A stretch of 44,398 nt of DNA from SKVR01 sp037441525 (GTDB lineage Bacteria; Bacteroidota; Bacteroidia; Bacteroidales; UBA7960): contig JBBISA010000033.1 of the NCBI GenBank assembly GCA_037441525.1, positions 1 through 44,398 on the forward strand, given 5' to 3'. Below are positions 24,397-31,894 of the stretch, piece after piece. A program made the translations under genes and the position numbers. The notes under the pieces were generated by a model, which saw only the letters and a list, made by a program, of their open reading frames with translations, did not search any database and was not told where the DNA came from. The first letter of the stretch is position 1; each line of letters begins with the position of its first letter.

Positions 24397-25227
24397 ATGG
24401 CAAATATTACTGCTGCTGAAGTTAACAAATTGCGTCAGCAAACAGGTGCAGGTATGATGGACTGTAAAAAGGCGCTTGTTGAATCGGACGGCGATTTTGA
24501 AATGGCAATCGATATTCTTCGCAAAAAGGGGCAGAAACTTGCAAGCAACCGGGCTGACCGCGATGCGAATGAAGGGGTTGTTTTAGCCAAAACGTCTGCT
24601 GAGAGTAAAACTGCAGCTATTATAATGTTTAATTGCGAAACCGACTTTGTTGCAAAAAACCAGGAAGTAATTGATTTTACTAACAAATTGCTTGATCTTG
24701 GGCTCAAAAACGGATGCAAAAATGCTGAAGAACTCAATAACCTGGTTGCGGAGGGCAGAAGCGTTGCAGAACAGGTTACTGATATGATTGGAAAAACCGG
24801 AGAAAAACTTGAGCTTTCTAAGTTTGCTTTGATTACCGGCGAAAATGCCTTTGCATATATTCATCCTGGCAACAGGGTAGCATCGATTGCTGTTTTCAAT
24901 CAGAAAATTACTGATATTCAGACCGGTAAGGATGTTGTAATGCAAATAGCTGCTATGGCTCCCGTGGCTGTTGATAAAGACAGCGTATCGAAAGACATAA
25001 TAGAAAAGGAAATTGAAATCGGAATGGAGATTGCCCGCCAGGAAGGTAAACCTGAGGAAATGCTTGAAAAAATTGCAATGGGTAAACTAAACAAGTTCTA
25101 TAAGGAAAGTACCCTTTTGAACCAGGATTTCTACAAAGATTCAAAGAAAACAGTCCAGCAGATGCTTTCAGAAGCTCAAAAAGGGCTAACAGTAACCGAC
25201 TTCAAACGTTTTGCGTTGGCAAAATAA
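24397..25227 (+). CDS. tsf: Elongation factor Ts
   Basis: The guanine-nucleotide exchange factor for EF-Tu, 276 residues. The N-terminal UBA-like domain carries VNKLRQQTGAGMMDCKKAL. The TDFVAKN motif (residues ~83-89), which inserts at the EF-Tu nucleotide site, and the core blocks YIHPGNRVASIAVF and MQIAAMAPVAV are intact. Last in the rplM operon, 31 bp after rpsB and directly before a strong hairpin terminator. Confidence 0.98.
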   Translation: MANITAAEVNKLRQQTGAGMMDCKKALVESDGDFEMAIDILRKKGQKLASNRADRDANEGVVLAKTSAESKTAAIIMFNCETDFVAKNQEVIDFTNKLLDLGLKNGCKNAEELNNLVAEGRSVAEQVTDMIGKTGEKLELSKFALITGENAFAYIHPGNRVASIAVFNQKITDIQTGKDVVMQIAAMAPVAVDKDSVSKDIIEKEIEIGMEIARQEGKPEEMLEKIAMGKLNKFYKESTLLNQDFYKDSKKTVQQMLSEAQKGLTVTDFKRFALAK

Positions 25228-25247
25228 TAATTCATCAAGATTTTTAG

Positions 25248-25273
25248 AGGGGCTTTTTAGCCCCTTTTCTTTT
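25248..25273 (+). terminator. Rho-independent terminator after tsf
   Basis: AGGGGC (25248-25253) pairs with GCCCCT (25260-25265) around a TTTTTA loop and is followed by a T-rich run. It lies 20 bp after the tsf stop and closes the ribosomal-protein operon. Confidence 0.85.
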
Positions 25274-25359
25274 GCCCTTGGGCTCATCAAGTAATTATTT
25301 TCTTAGGTATGCAAAAATAAAAGATGTAAACTTGCAATCGGTTTTAAAACAGAATCAGA

Positions 25360-26073
25360 ATGAATAAATATAAACGGATATTGCTGAAACTCAGCGGAGA
25401 ATCGCTCGCGTCGAACAATGGACACGGAATTGACTCCGGCATGTTACAGGCTTATGTTAACGAAATACGTTCGGTTTATAATGAGGGAATTGAAGTAGGA
25501 ATTGTTTTGGGAGGGGGAAATATATTCAGAGGGATGACAGGGGCCGGAAAAGGATTGGACAGGGTGCAGGGAGACTATATGGGTATGCTTGCAACGGTAA
25601 TTAATTCCCTTGCATTGCAATCGGCTCTTGATAACGAAGGGATTAAATCGATAGTATTATCAGGTGTAGCCATAGACCCGGTATGTGAAAGAATGAGCCG
25701 CAGAAGAGCTGTTGAGTATCTTGAGAAGGGCTGTGTAGTTATAATTGCCGGGGGTACAAGCAACCCATTTTTTACAACCGATTCGGCGGCAGCATTAAGG
25801 GCTGTTGAAATAAAGGCTGATGTACTATTGAAAGGTACACGGGTAGATGGTGTTTACACCGCTGACCCGGAAAAGGATCCAACTGCTACCCGATATTCCG
25901 AGATTACTTTTGCAGAAGCATACAGGAAAAATCTTAAGGTTATGGATCTGACAGCCTTTACTCTATGCAGCGAAAACAATGTTCCTGTAATAGTTTTTGA
26001 TGTTAACCGCAAAGGCAACCTAAGGGAAATTATTATTGAAGGAAAGCCCAATGGTACACTTGTGAAAAATTAA
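25360..26073 (+). CDS. pyrH: Uridylate kinase (UMP kinase)
   Basis: A 237-residue enzyme of the amino-acid kinase fold that phosphorylates UMP to UDP in pyrimidine nucleotide synthesis. Motifs are RILLKLSGESLA at the N-terminus, VLGGGNIFRG, RVQGDYMGMLATVINSLALQ, AGGTSNPFFTTDSAAALRA and LKGTRVDGVYTADPEKD. Length is standard. It sits between the tsf terminator and frr; the tsf-pyrH-frr order is common in bacteria. It probably has its own promoter in 25274-25359 (a weak TAAACTTG lies there). Confidence 0.97.
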   Translation: MNKYKRILLKLSGESLASNNGHGIDSGMLQAYVNEIRSVYNEGIEVGIVLGGGNIFRGMTGAGKGLDRVQGDYMGMLATVINSLALQSALDNEGIKSIVLSGVAIDPVCERMSRRRAVEYLEKGCVVIIAGGTSNPFFTTDSAAALRAVEIKADVLLKGTRVDGVYTADPEKDPTATRYSEITFAEAYRKNLKVMDLTAFTLCSENNVPVIVFDVNRKGNLREIIIEGKPNGTLVKN

Positions 26074-26100
26074 TACTATCACCTTTTTGCATAAAAAGTT

Positions 26101-26108
26101 TATTTTTG
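26101..26108 (+). promoter_or_regulatory. Candidate -7 box (TATTTTTG) of frr
   Basis: Matches TAnnTTTG 41 bp before the frr ATG in the 76-bp pyrH-frr gap. The nearest upstream TTG is only 11 bp away, too close for a canonical -33 element. Confidence 0.35.
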
Positions 26109-26149
26109 CACACCGTGAATTCAGTTTTTAACCTATAAGCAACCCAACT

Positions 26150-26713
26150 ATGAGCGAAGAAGTTGTTTTTTTATACGATGAGGCTGAAGAAAAAATGGAA
26201 AACGCCATTAAACATCTTGAGCGCGAGTTTGTAAAAATCAGAGCCGGAAAAGCAAGCCCGCAAATGCTTGATGGTGTTAAGGTTGACTACTATGGAACCG
26301 TGAGCCCCCTGGCTCAAATCTCAAACATTAATACCCCAGATCCGAGAAGCATTGTAGTGCAGCCCTGGGAAAAAAGTATGCTCGGACCGATAGAAAAGGC
26401 TATTATGGCTGCTAACTTAGGGTTTAATCCTCAAAACGACGGTACTATAATACGCATTGTTGTGCCCCCTTTAACAGAAGAAAGGCGCAAAGAATTAGTA
26501 AAAAAGTCGAAAGCTGAAGCAGAAATAGGTAAGGTAAGTGTAAGAAATGCCAGAAGAGAAGCCTTGGATGCCGGAAAAAAACTGGAAAAAGAGGGTATTC
26601 CGGAGGATGAAATAAAAAAATTTGAATCTGAAATGCAAGAATTAACGAATAAATTTATTTCAAGAGTAGATAAGATATTGGAAGCCAAAGAGAAAGACAT
26701 AATGACCATTTAG
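26150..26713 (+). CDS. frr: Ribosome recycling factor
   Basis: A 187-residue factor that, with EF-G, splits post-termination ribosomes. Family blocks are MENAIKHLEREFVKIRAGKA, LAQISNINTPDPRSIVVQPW, GTIIRIVVPPLTEERRKELV and the helical C-terminal domain ending SRVDKILEAKEKDIMTI. Length is typical. It ends at a strong hairpin terminator facing the convergent radical SAM gene. Confidence 0.98.
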   Translation: MSEEVVFLYDEAEEKMENAIKHLEREFVKIRAGKASPQMLDGVKVDYYGTVSPLAQISNINTPDPRSIVVQPWEKSMLGPIEKAIMAANLGFNPQNDGTIIRIVVPPLTEERRKELVKKSKAEAEIGKVSVRNARREALDAGKKLEKEGIPEDEIKKFESEMQELTNKFISRVDKILEAKEKDIMTI

Positions 26714-26718
26714 GTTGA

Positions 26719-26741
26719 AACCGGGGAATCCCGGTTTTTTT
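26719..26741 (+). terminator. Rho-independent terminator after frr
   Basis: AACCGGG (26719-26725) and CCCGGTT (26730-26736) are perfect 7-bp arms around a 4-nt loop, followed by seven T. The T-run touches the stop codon of the convergent gene at 26740. Confidence 0.9.
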
Positions 26742-27735
26742 ATTGAATGCAATTTGTGCAGATTGCAGGTTCTTTTATATTTTGAAGGGCGATTTTCCTG
26801 AAGCGATAATACTTATCTGAAAGCCACATTTCCTTAATTTGTTGTTTTTGAAAATGACCCAATATATAATCCGGCTTTTTATCATAACAGCAGGGTACGG
26901 TATATCCATCTGAAGTAATCACTATTGAACTCCACAATCTGAAACATCCCATCCGGACTTTTCTTATTTTTTCACCATAACGATTATACTTGTTGTTTTC
27001 CGGTAAAAATACCCCGATGCCTTTTTCGCTGTAAATCTGCATACTTTTAAACTGCAATATATCTGCTCCCAGCCCTTTAATGAAATTTTCAGCATCTTTT
27101 AATTGATGTTCATTGGTTTTATTGACTAAAAACTGAATTTCAACCAAAGGATGAGACTTTGCCATTTTTTTTCGACATTCAGTTAACATTTTTATTCCAT
27201 TTACAACCTTATCGAATTGACCATTTATTCGATATTGGTTGTAGGATTCTGCATCCATGCCATCAAGAGAAATTATTATACGGTCCAGATTGCTCTCTAT
27301 AATATTAATACAATTTGCTTCAGATAAAAAATGCCCATTTGAGGAAATTACAGTGTAATAATTGAGTTGTTTGGCATGCCTTATTAAAGAAAACAGTTCT
27401 GGATTAAGAAAGGGTTCGCCCTGAAAATATAAATTGCAGTAAAATGAATACTTGCGAAAGTCATCAAGGACTGAATAGAACATACCTGGGTCGGGGAAAT
27501 TTCTTGTGCGGTTGGTTGCCCCAATACCTGCAATACATTCAGGGCACTTAAGATTGCATACTGCTGAGGTTTCGAGCTGAATAGCGAATGGATAGCCCCA
27601 GACAGTTACTTTGTTAAACCGAACAGACCATTTGTATCCAATCCAGATTTTTATGATATTAATTAACCGGTGAAAACTTAACTTTCGAATCAAGGAAGTT
27701 TTTTCTCTGATTATGGGGCGGTATCTGAAGATCAT
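26740..27735 (-). CDS. Radical SAM / SPASM-domain protein
   Basis: A 331-residue enzyme. The radical SAM [4Fe-4S] motif CNLKCPEC (C60, C64, C67) is followed by the glycine-rich LYFQGEPFLNP block, ISSNG and IIISLDGMDAESYNQYR. The C-terminal SPASM-like region has further cysteines (MGCFRLW, VPCCYD and CTNCIQ) able to bind auxiliary clusters. The first 45 residues are basic and amphipathic. SPASM proteins mature peptides or modify other substrates; no peptide precursor or partner is seen, so the substrate is unknown. It is last of three close minus-strand genes (14 bp after the AI-2E permease). Confidence 0.85.
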   Translation of the reverse strand: MIFRYRPIIREKTSLIRKLSFHRLINIIKIWIGYKWSVRFNKVTVWGYPFAIQLETSAVCNLKCPECIAGIGATNRTRNFPDPGMFYSVLDDFRKYSFYCNLYFQGEPFLNPELFSLIRHAKQLNYYTVISSNGHFLSEANCINIIESNLDRIIISLDGMDAESYNQYRINGQFDKVVNGIKMLTECRKKMAKSHPLVEIQFLVNKTNEHQLKDAENFIKGLGADILQFKSMQIYSEKGIGVFLPENNKYNRYGEKIRKVRMGCFRLWSSIVITSDGYTVPCCYDKKPDYILGHFQKQQIKEMWLSDKYYRFRKIALQNIKEPAICTNCIQ

Positions 27736-27749
27736 CGTTTAAGTGTTCT

Positions 27750-28859
27750 TCAGTTTGAAGGATTGTTGATAGAATTGCGCAAACCTTGTACAAGCCTTGA
27801 TTTGGTGAAAAACTGCTTTCCAAATATTCGAAGTACTGAATATGCCGGAATGGCTGCAATCATACCAAAAACCCCACCTACCATGCCGGCTATCATAAAT
27901 ACAATAAATATTTCCAATGGATGCGATTTTACACTTTTTGAATAAATAAATGGCTGTAACACCCCTATATCAATGGTATTAACAATAATAAATGAGGCAG
28001 CGATACTTAGCATAAGAGGGAGCATTTCCGAGTAGAAATCCATATTCAGATTCACAGATATACCCAGAAAAATCCCTATAAATGTTGCTATAATAGGACC
28101 CACATAGGGGATAATATTCAATATTCCGGCGAAAAACCCAATTACCAGGGCATTCGGAAGGCCAATAAGCCACATGCAGAAACTAATCAACAGGAAAACC
28201 GCAAACAAATCGGTTATTAATCCGGCAAAATATCTTCGCAGTAGTACTTTGCTTTCGGATAATATTTCAGCCGCTTCATCACGATGCGGTACTGGTGTAA
28301 AAAACAATATGATGCTTGAGAAAAGACGCCTTTCCTTAAGAAAAAAATAGGTGATAAAGCTGATAGCCAGAAAACCAAAAAAAACTTCAATTGCAAAATT
28401 TATAACAGAATTAAAGAACCCTGAAAATCGTTCAAATGTTGCTATGGCAGATAGTTCAGCCAAAATTTTTCCGCTTATAGTTTCTTCTGCTTTTAGTAAG
28501 CTCCAGTTATGAAGAAAAGATTCGGTTTTAGTTATGGGAACTTCAATACTTTTAGCGATGGCTTCCATTTCAAGATCGGCCATAAAGGCGGCCTGAGATG
28601 CCAGAAGGGGGAAAAAAAAGGATACAAAACCAACAAAAACCGTTATAATTACCACAAGGGTAATAAATGCCCCTAAACCTATAGGAATTCTTAACCGAAC
28701 TATTCGAACACGTTGCAGAACATTAACAAGGGGTTGCCCCAATAGCGACAATACGGCAGACACCATCACATAAAGAAATATCCGGAAAAAATACCAGATG
28801 AATAAACCTGAAATAATTACCAGGATTATCAGAAGTACATTTTTAAAGGTATCGTTCAT
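27750..28859 (-). CDS. AI-2E family transporter (PerM/YhhT-like permease)
   Basis: A 369-residue inner membrane protein with about eight helices. An N-terminal helical group (to about residue 90) is followed by a soluble stretch (FMADLEMEAIAKSIEVPITK). The C-terminal membrane bundle carries LIGLPNALVIGFFAGILNII with PYVGPIIA, typical of this family. The family was named for autoinducer-2 export, but several members act as ion exchangers, so the substrate is left open. It lies 24 bp after the ribF-like gene and 14 bp before the radical SAM gene, so the three are probably one transcript. Confidence 0.88.
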   Translation of the reverse strand: MNDTFKNVLLIILVIISGLFIWYFFRIFLYVMVSAVLSLLGQPLVNVLQRVRIVRLRIPIGLGAFITLVVIITVFVGFVSFFFPLLASQAAFMADLEMEAIAKSIEVPITKTESFLHNWSLLKAEETISGKILAELSAIATFERFSGFFNSVINFAIEVFFGFLAISFITYFFLKERRLFSSIILFFTPVPHRDEAAEILSESKVLLRRYFAGLITDLFAVFLLISFCMWLIGLPNALVIGFFAGILNIIPYVGPIIATFIGIFLGISVNLNMDFYSEMLPLMLSIAASFIIVNTIDIGVLQPFIYSKSVKSHPLEIFIVFMIAGMVGGVFGMIAAIPAYSVLRIFGKQFFTKSRLVQGLRNSINNPSN

Positions 28860-28883
28860 TTTTCCTTGAATGGATTTAGAACA

Positions 28884-29744
28884 TTAACTATGTAACATGT
28901 ATTCCATATTGGGAGCTGGTGAAAACCCTGTATTGTCGAGCAGGTTTAAAGCACTTTTCTTATCTGCATTTAATTGAATTTTAAGAGACTCGAGCGAAGG
29001 GAAACGCATTTCTTCTCTTATCCATCCGGTGAAATGAAGGGTGACATCATCGCCATAAATTTCTTCGGAAAAATCAAATATGTGAGCTTCAATAGTAACT
29101 TTCGTAAGGTCGAGGGTAGGTCTGATACCAATATTGATCATGCAGCGAAACCAATCGTATTTGTGTTTGGCATACCCGGTATATACCCCCATTGGCGGGA
29201 TGAGTTTTTGGTTGTCCGTAGGTTTCACATTTATGGTAGGATACCCAAGGGTGCGACCAATCTTGTTGCCATAAACCACGGTTCCTTTTAATGGGTAAAA
29301 AAACCCTAACTCTTTATGCCATTCGAAAGAATTACTTTTCTCAAAAACTCTGGAAAGAAATTGTTGTAATCGCGAGTAATCGATGCCATTTTCTGTTAAT
29401 CCGCTGACCAGGAAGGGCCCTTTATAAATTCCGTTTTTGCAGTTCTGAGCGTCTTTAATTTGGGTTTGAACATCTTTCCAGCGAATTTCAGCTACAGACA
29501 ATATATGGTTTGCACCAAGCTGAGACAAAAGGTTGATGCGTTCCTCTTCGCAAAGGATCAATTGCCGATCGGCGGCCGGGTAAACATCTATATACAGAAT
29601 ATCACCGGCGATTAACTGGTTTATCTCCTTTAAACGCTCAATGCAATAAGATTGCATTTGAAAGAAGGCACCTGCAATAATGTGTCGGAACGAATGAATG
29701 TCCGTTTCCTGTATATCAGTATATCTGTTAATTGATCCTGTCAT
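28884..29744 (-). CDS. RibF-like protein: intact riboflavin kinase domain, degenerate FMN adenylyltransferase domain
   Basis: A 286-residue protein. The C-terminal riboflavin kinase domain (about 153-268) looks complete: GTVVYGNKIGRTLGYPTINV, PPMGVYTGYA, INIGIRPTL, the catalytic-Glu strand TIEAHIFDF, and REEMRFPSLESLKIQLNADK. It should phosphorylate riboflavin to FMN. The N-terminal half aligns in outline with the RibF adenylyltransferase domain (GAFFQMQSYCIERLKEI; EEERINLLSQLGANHILSV). However, it lacks the GVHxGH nucleotide-binding signature (QMQSY stands there), the PHP motif, the RFG-type loop and the S/T-x-x-IR motif, and it is shorter than usual RibF (about 305-315). FAD synthesis by this protein is therefore unlikely. 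First of three minus-strand genes with the AI-2E permease and radical SAM genes. Confidence 0.85.
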   Translation of the reverse strand: MTGSINRYTDIQETDIHSFRHIIAGAFFQMQSYCIERLKEINQLIAGDILYIDVYPAADRQLILCEEERINLLSQLGANHILSVAEIRWKDVQTQIKDAQNCKNGIYKGPFLVSGLTENGIDYSRLQQFLSRVFEKSNSFEWHKELGFFYPLKGTVVYGNKIGRTLGYPTINVKPTDNQKLIPPMGVYTGYAKHKYDWFRCMINIGIRPTLDLTKVTIEAHIFDFSEEIYGDDVTLHFTGWIREEMRFPSLESLKIQLNADKKSALNLLDNTGFSPAPNMEYMLHS

Positions 29745-29767
29745 GTTGATTAATATTGCATTAAGTG

Positions 29768-29775
29768 CAAAACTA
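29768..29775 (-). promoter_or_regulatory. Candidate -7 box (TAGTTTTG) of the ribF-like operon
   Basis: A minus-strand match to TAnnTTTG 24 bp upstream of the ATG at 29744. No -33 element at the usual distance. Confidence 0.35.
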
Positions 29776-29873
29776 TGAAAATTTAACGGACATTGGAAGT
29801 CTCAAATTACCCATATCTCCAAAAATAGATCAGATGGGCAGGCATCTTTCAATGACAGAGTTGGCAAGGGTTT

Positions 29874-29881
29874 TAATTTTG
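29874..29881 (+). promoter_or_regulatory. Candidate -7 box (TAATTTTG) of atpD-atpC
   Basis: Matches TAnnTTTG about 110 bp before atpD within the 245-bp divergent gap. It would leave a leader of about 100 nt. No -33 TTG at the right distance. The rest of the gap shows no gene I can support. Confidence 0.35.
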
Positions 29882-29989
29882 CAACAAACATTAAAATTAA
29901 GTGATTTACCGTGCCGATTCTGTTTAAATTTTATTAATATTGTGTTTAAATAAACCCAGTTTACTTCAAGAATTCAATTTTTTGGGCTG

Positions 29990-31501
29990 ATGGAAATTAT
30001 ATATGGAAAAATCTCGCAGGTAATCGGGCCTGTGGTAGATGTATCATTTGATTCTACCGATAAATTACCCGCCATTTATGATGCTTTGGAAGTTACAAAT
30101 GACCAGGGTGTAAAAATTGTACTGGAATGCCAGCAACACATGGGAGAAGATACTGTTCGAACTGTTGCCATGGACTCCACCGATGGTTTGTACCGTGGCA
30201 TGGCAGCAAAATCGACCGGGGGGCCTATAACTGTACCTGCCGACCAGAATATCAGAGGGCGCCTTTTCAACGTAATTGGCGAACCCATTGACGGACTTGG
30301 CGAAGTGAAGGCATCAAAACGATATAATATTCACAATGAGGCTCCACGTTTTGAAGATCTTAAAACCGAAACAGAAGTTCTTTACACAGGCATTAAAGTA
30401 ATTGACATGTTAGCTCCTTACCCAAAAGGTGGCAAGATTGGTCTTTTTGGTGGCGCCGGGGTGGGAAAAACAGTACTTATTCAGGAGCTTATTAACAATA
30501 TAGCAAAAGCTTATCAGGGAATGTCGGTTTTTGCAGGAGTAGGCGAGCGAACAAGAGAAGGGAATGATTTGCTTCGGGAGTTTATCGAGTCAGACGTTAT
30601 TCGTTATGGTGCCGAATTTAAGGAAAGCATGGAATCTGGAGGATGGGATTTAGGCAAGGTTGATCATGCTGAATTGTTGAAATCACAAGCCACGCTGGTT
30701 TTTGGGCAAATGAATGAACCCCCGGGTGCACGTGCTCGGGTTGCATTATCGGGTCTTTCGGTTGCCGAGTATTTCCGCGATGGAGACGACGAAACATCTG
30801 GTGCCGATATTCTTTTCTTTATTGATAATATTTTCCGCTTTACTCAGGCAGGGTCTGAGGTTTCGGCTTTGCTGGGTCGAATGCCCTCGGCGGTGGGCTA
30901 CCAACCTACACTGGCCACAGAAATGGGATTAATGCAGGAAAGGATTACTTCCACAAAACGGGGTTCAATCACATCGGTGCAAGCTGTGTATGTTCCTGCC
31001 GACGACCTGACAGACCCTGCTCCTGCAACTACTTTCTCTCACCTTGATGCTACCACAGTATTAAGCCGCAAAATATTTGAACTTGGTATATATCCTGCCG
31101 TTGACCCGCTCGACTCCACCTCCCGCATTCTTAGCCCCGAAGTAGTTGGTCAGTTGCATTACAATACTGCCAGGGAAGTCAAAATGCTTCTTCAGCGGTA
31201 TAAAGAGTTACAGGATATCATTGCTATTCTTGGCATGGATGAATTGTCGGAAGAAGACCGTTTAGTGGTTAGCCGGGCCCGCAGGGTACAACGATTCCTT
31301 TCGCAACCCTTTTTTGTTGCAGAACAGTTCACCGGTCTCAAAGGAACCTTTGTTTCAATTGAAGATACACTTCGTGGCTTTAGAATGATTATGAATGGGG
31401 AAGTAGATGAATACCCTGAAGCAGCCTTTAACCTTGTTGGAACCATTGAACAGGCAATTGAAAAAGGGAAAGCAATACTCGAAGAATCAGTTAAAAAATA
31501 A
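29990..31501 (+). CDS. atpD: F1F0 ATP synthase subunit beta
   Basis: The catalytic F1 beta subunit, 503 residues. The P-loop GGAGVGKT is at residues 154-161. The GERTREGND block with its catalytic Glu, the Walker B region ILFFIDNIFRFTQAGSEVSA, and YVPADDLTDPAPATTF are all intact. It begins IYGKISQVIGPVVDVSF, the beta-barrel domain. It pairs with atpC, 3 bp downstream. The remaining ATP synthase genes are not in the window, so the operon is split, as I recall for other Bacteroidota. Codon use and GC look higher than in the first 13 kb, as expected for a highly expressed gene. Confidence 0.98.
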   Translation: MEIIYGKISQVIGPVVDVSFDSTDKLPAIYDALEVTNDQGVKIVLECQQHMGEDTVRTVAMDSTDGLYRGMAAKSTGGPITVPADQNIRGRLFNVIGEPIDGLGEVKASKRYNIHNEAPRFEDLKTETEVLYTGIKVIDMLAPYPKGGKIGLFGGAGVGKTVLIQELINNIAKAYQGMSVFAGVGERTREGNDLLREFIESDVIRYGAEFKESMESGGWDLGKVDHAELLKSQATLVFGQMNEPPGARARVALSGLSVAEYFRDGDDETSGADILFFIDNIFRFTQAGSEVSALLGRMPSAVGYQPTLATEMGLMQERITSTKRGSITSVQAVYVPADDLTDPAPATTFSHLDATTVLSRKIFELGIYPAVDPLDSTSRILSPEVVGQLHYNTAREVKMLLQRYKELQDIIAILGMDELSEEDRLVVSRARRVQRFLSQPFFVAEQFTGLKGTFVSIEDTLRGFRMIMNGEVDEYPEAAFNLVGTIEQAIEKGKAILEESVKK

Positions 31502-31504
31502 ACT

Positions 31505-31741
31505 ATGCACCTGAAAGTACTTTCGCCAATCGAATTTCTGTATGAAGGCAATGTGGTGCTTGTTCAGTTTCCGGGCACAATGGGATCGTTTGAAGTGCTG
31601 AACAACCATGCCCCTCTGATTGCCAGGATAGACAAGGGTCAGCTTAAGGTAATTGACGAAGGCCGGAATAAATTTTTTATTGATGTTTCGGCTGGAATAG
31701 TTGAAATAAAAGACAATCATATAGTCGTGCTTACCGAATAG
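31505..31741 (+). CDS. atpC: F1F0 ATP synthase subunit epsilon, short form
   Basis: A 78-residue epsilon subunit made only of the N-terminal beta-sandwich (LKVLSPIEFLYEGNVVLVQF, PGTMGSFEVLNNHAPLIARI, DVSAGIVEIKDNHIVVLTE). The C-terminal two-helix inhibitory domain of the roughly 130-residue E. coli protein is missing. Short forms like this are usual in Bacteroidota, so this is not a truncation; epsilon-mediated ATPase inhibition by the helical hairpin cannot operate. It lies 3 bp after atpD and directly before a strong terminator. Confidence 0.95.
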   Translation: MHLKVLSPIEFLYEGNVVLVQFPGTMGSFEVLNNHAPLIARIDKGQLKVIDEGRNKFFIDVSAGIVEIKDNHIVVLTE

Positions 31742-31762
31742 TTTTTTTCAGGTAAACAAGTC

Positions 31763-31802
31763 AAAAAGCAAAGATCCGGAATTGTCCGGATTTTTGCTTT
31801 TT
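31763..31802 (+). terminator. Bidirectional-looking terminator after atpC
   Basis: A long hairpin: arms 31763-31780 and 31785-31802 pair over 18 positions with one mismatch, around a 4-nt loop. The GC core is ATCCGGA/TCCGGAT and the outer part is A-rich on the left and T-rich on the right. It lies 21 bp after the atpC stop and separates the operon from recJ. Confidence 0.9.
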
Positions 31803-31894
31803 ATATAGCTAAATTTCAGTAAGTTAATCTCTTATATAAATTGCCTAAAGCGATATTGACAGGGAATTATTATCTTTACCGAAACAAATAACGA

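Noticed and set aside
26740..29744. Radical SAM gene as part of a peptide-modification (RiPP) system
   Set aside because: No small precursor-peptide frame, recognition-domain protein or export peptidase lies nearby; its neighbours are a permease and a riboflavin kinase.
29765..29953. A 62-codon frame in the gap before atpD
   Set aside because: It overlaps both the ribF-like promoter region and the atpD -7 box, and its sequence resembles no known protein.
30729..30734. CACGTG inside atpD as a possible third parS core
   Set aside because: The flanks (GGTGCACGTGCTC) do not match GTTTCACGTGAAAC, and it lies within a conserved coding sequence.
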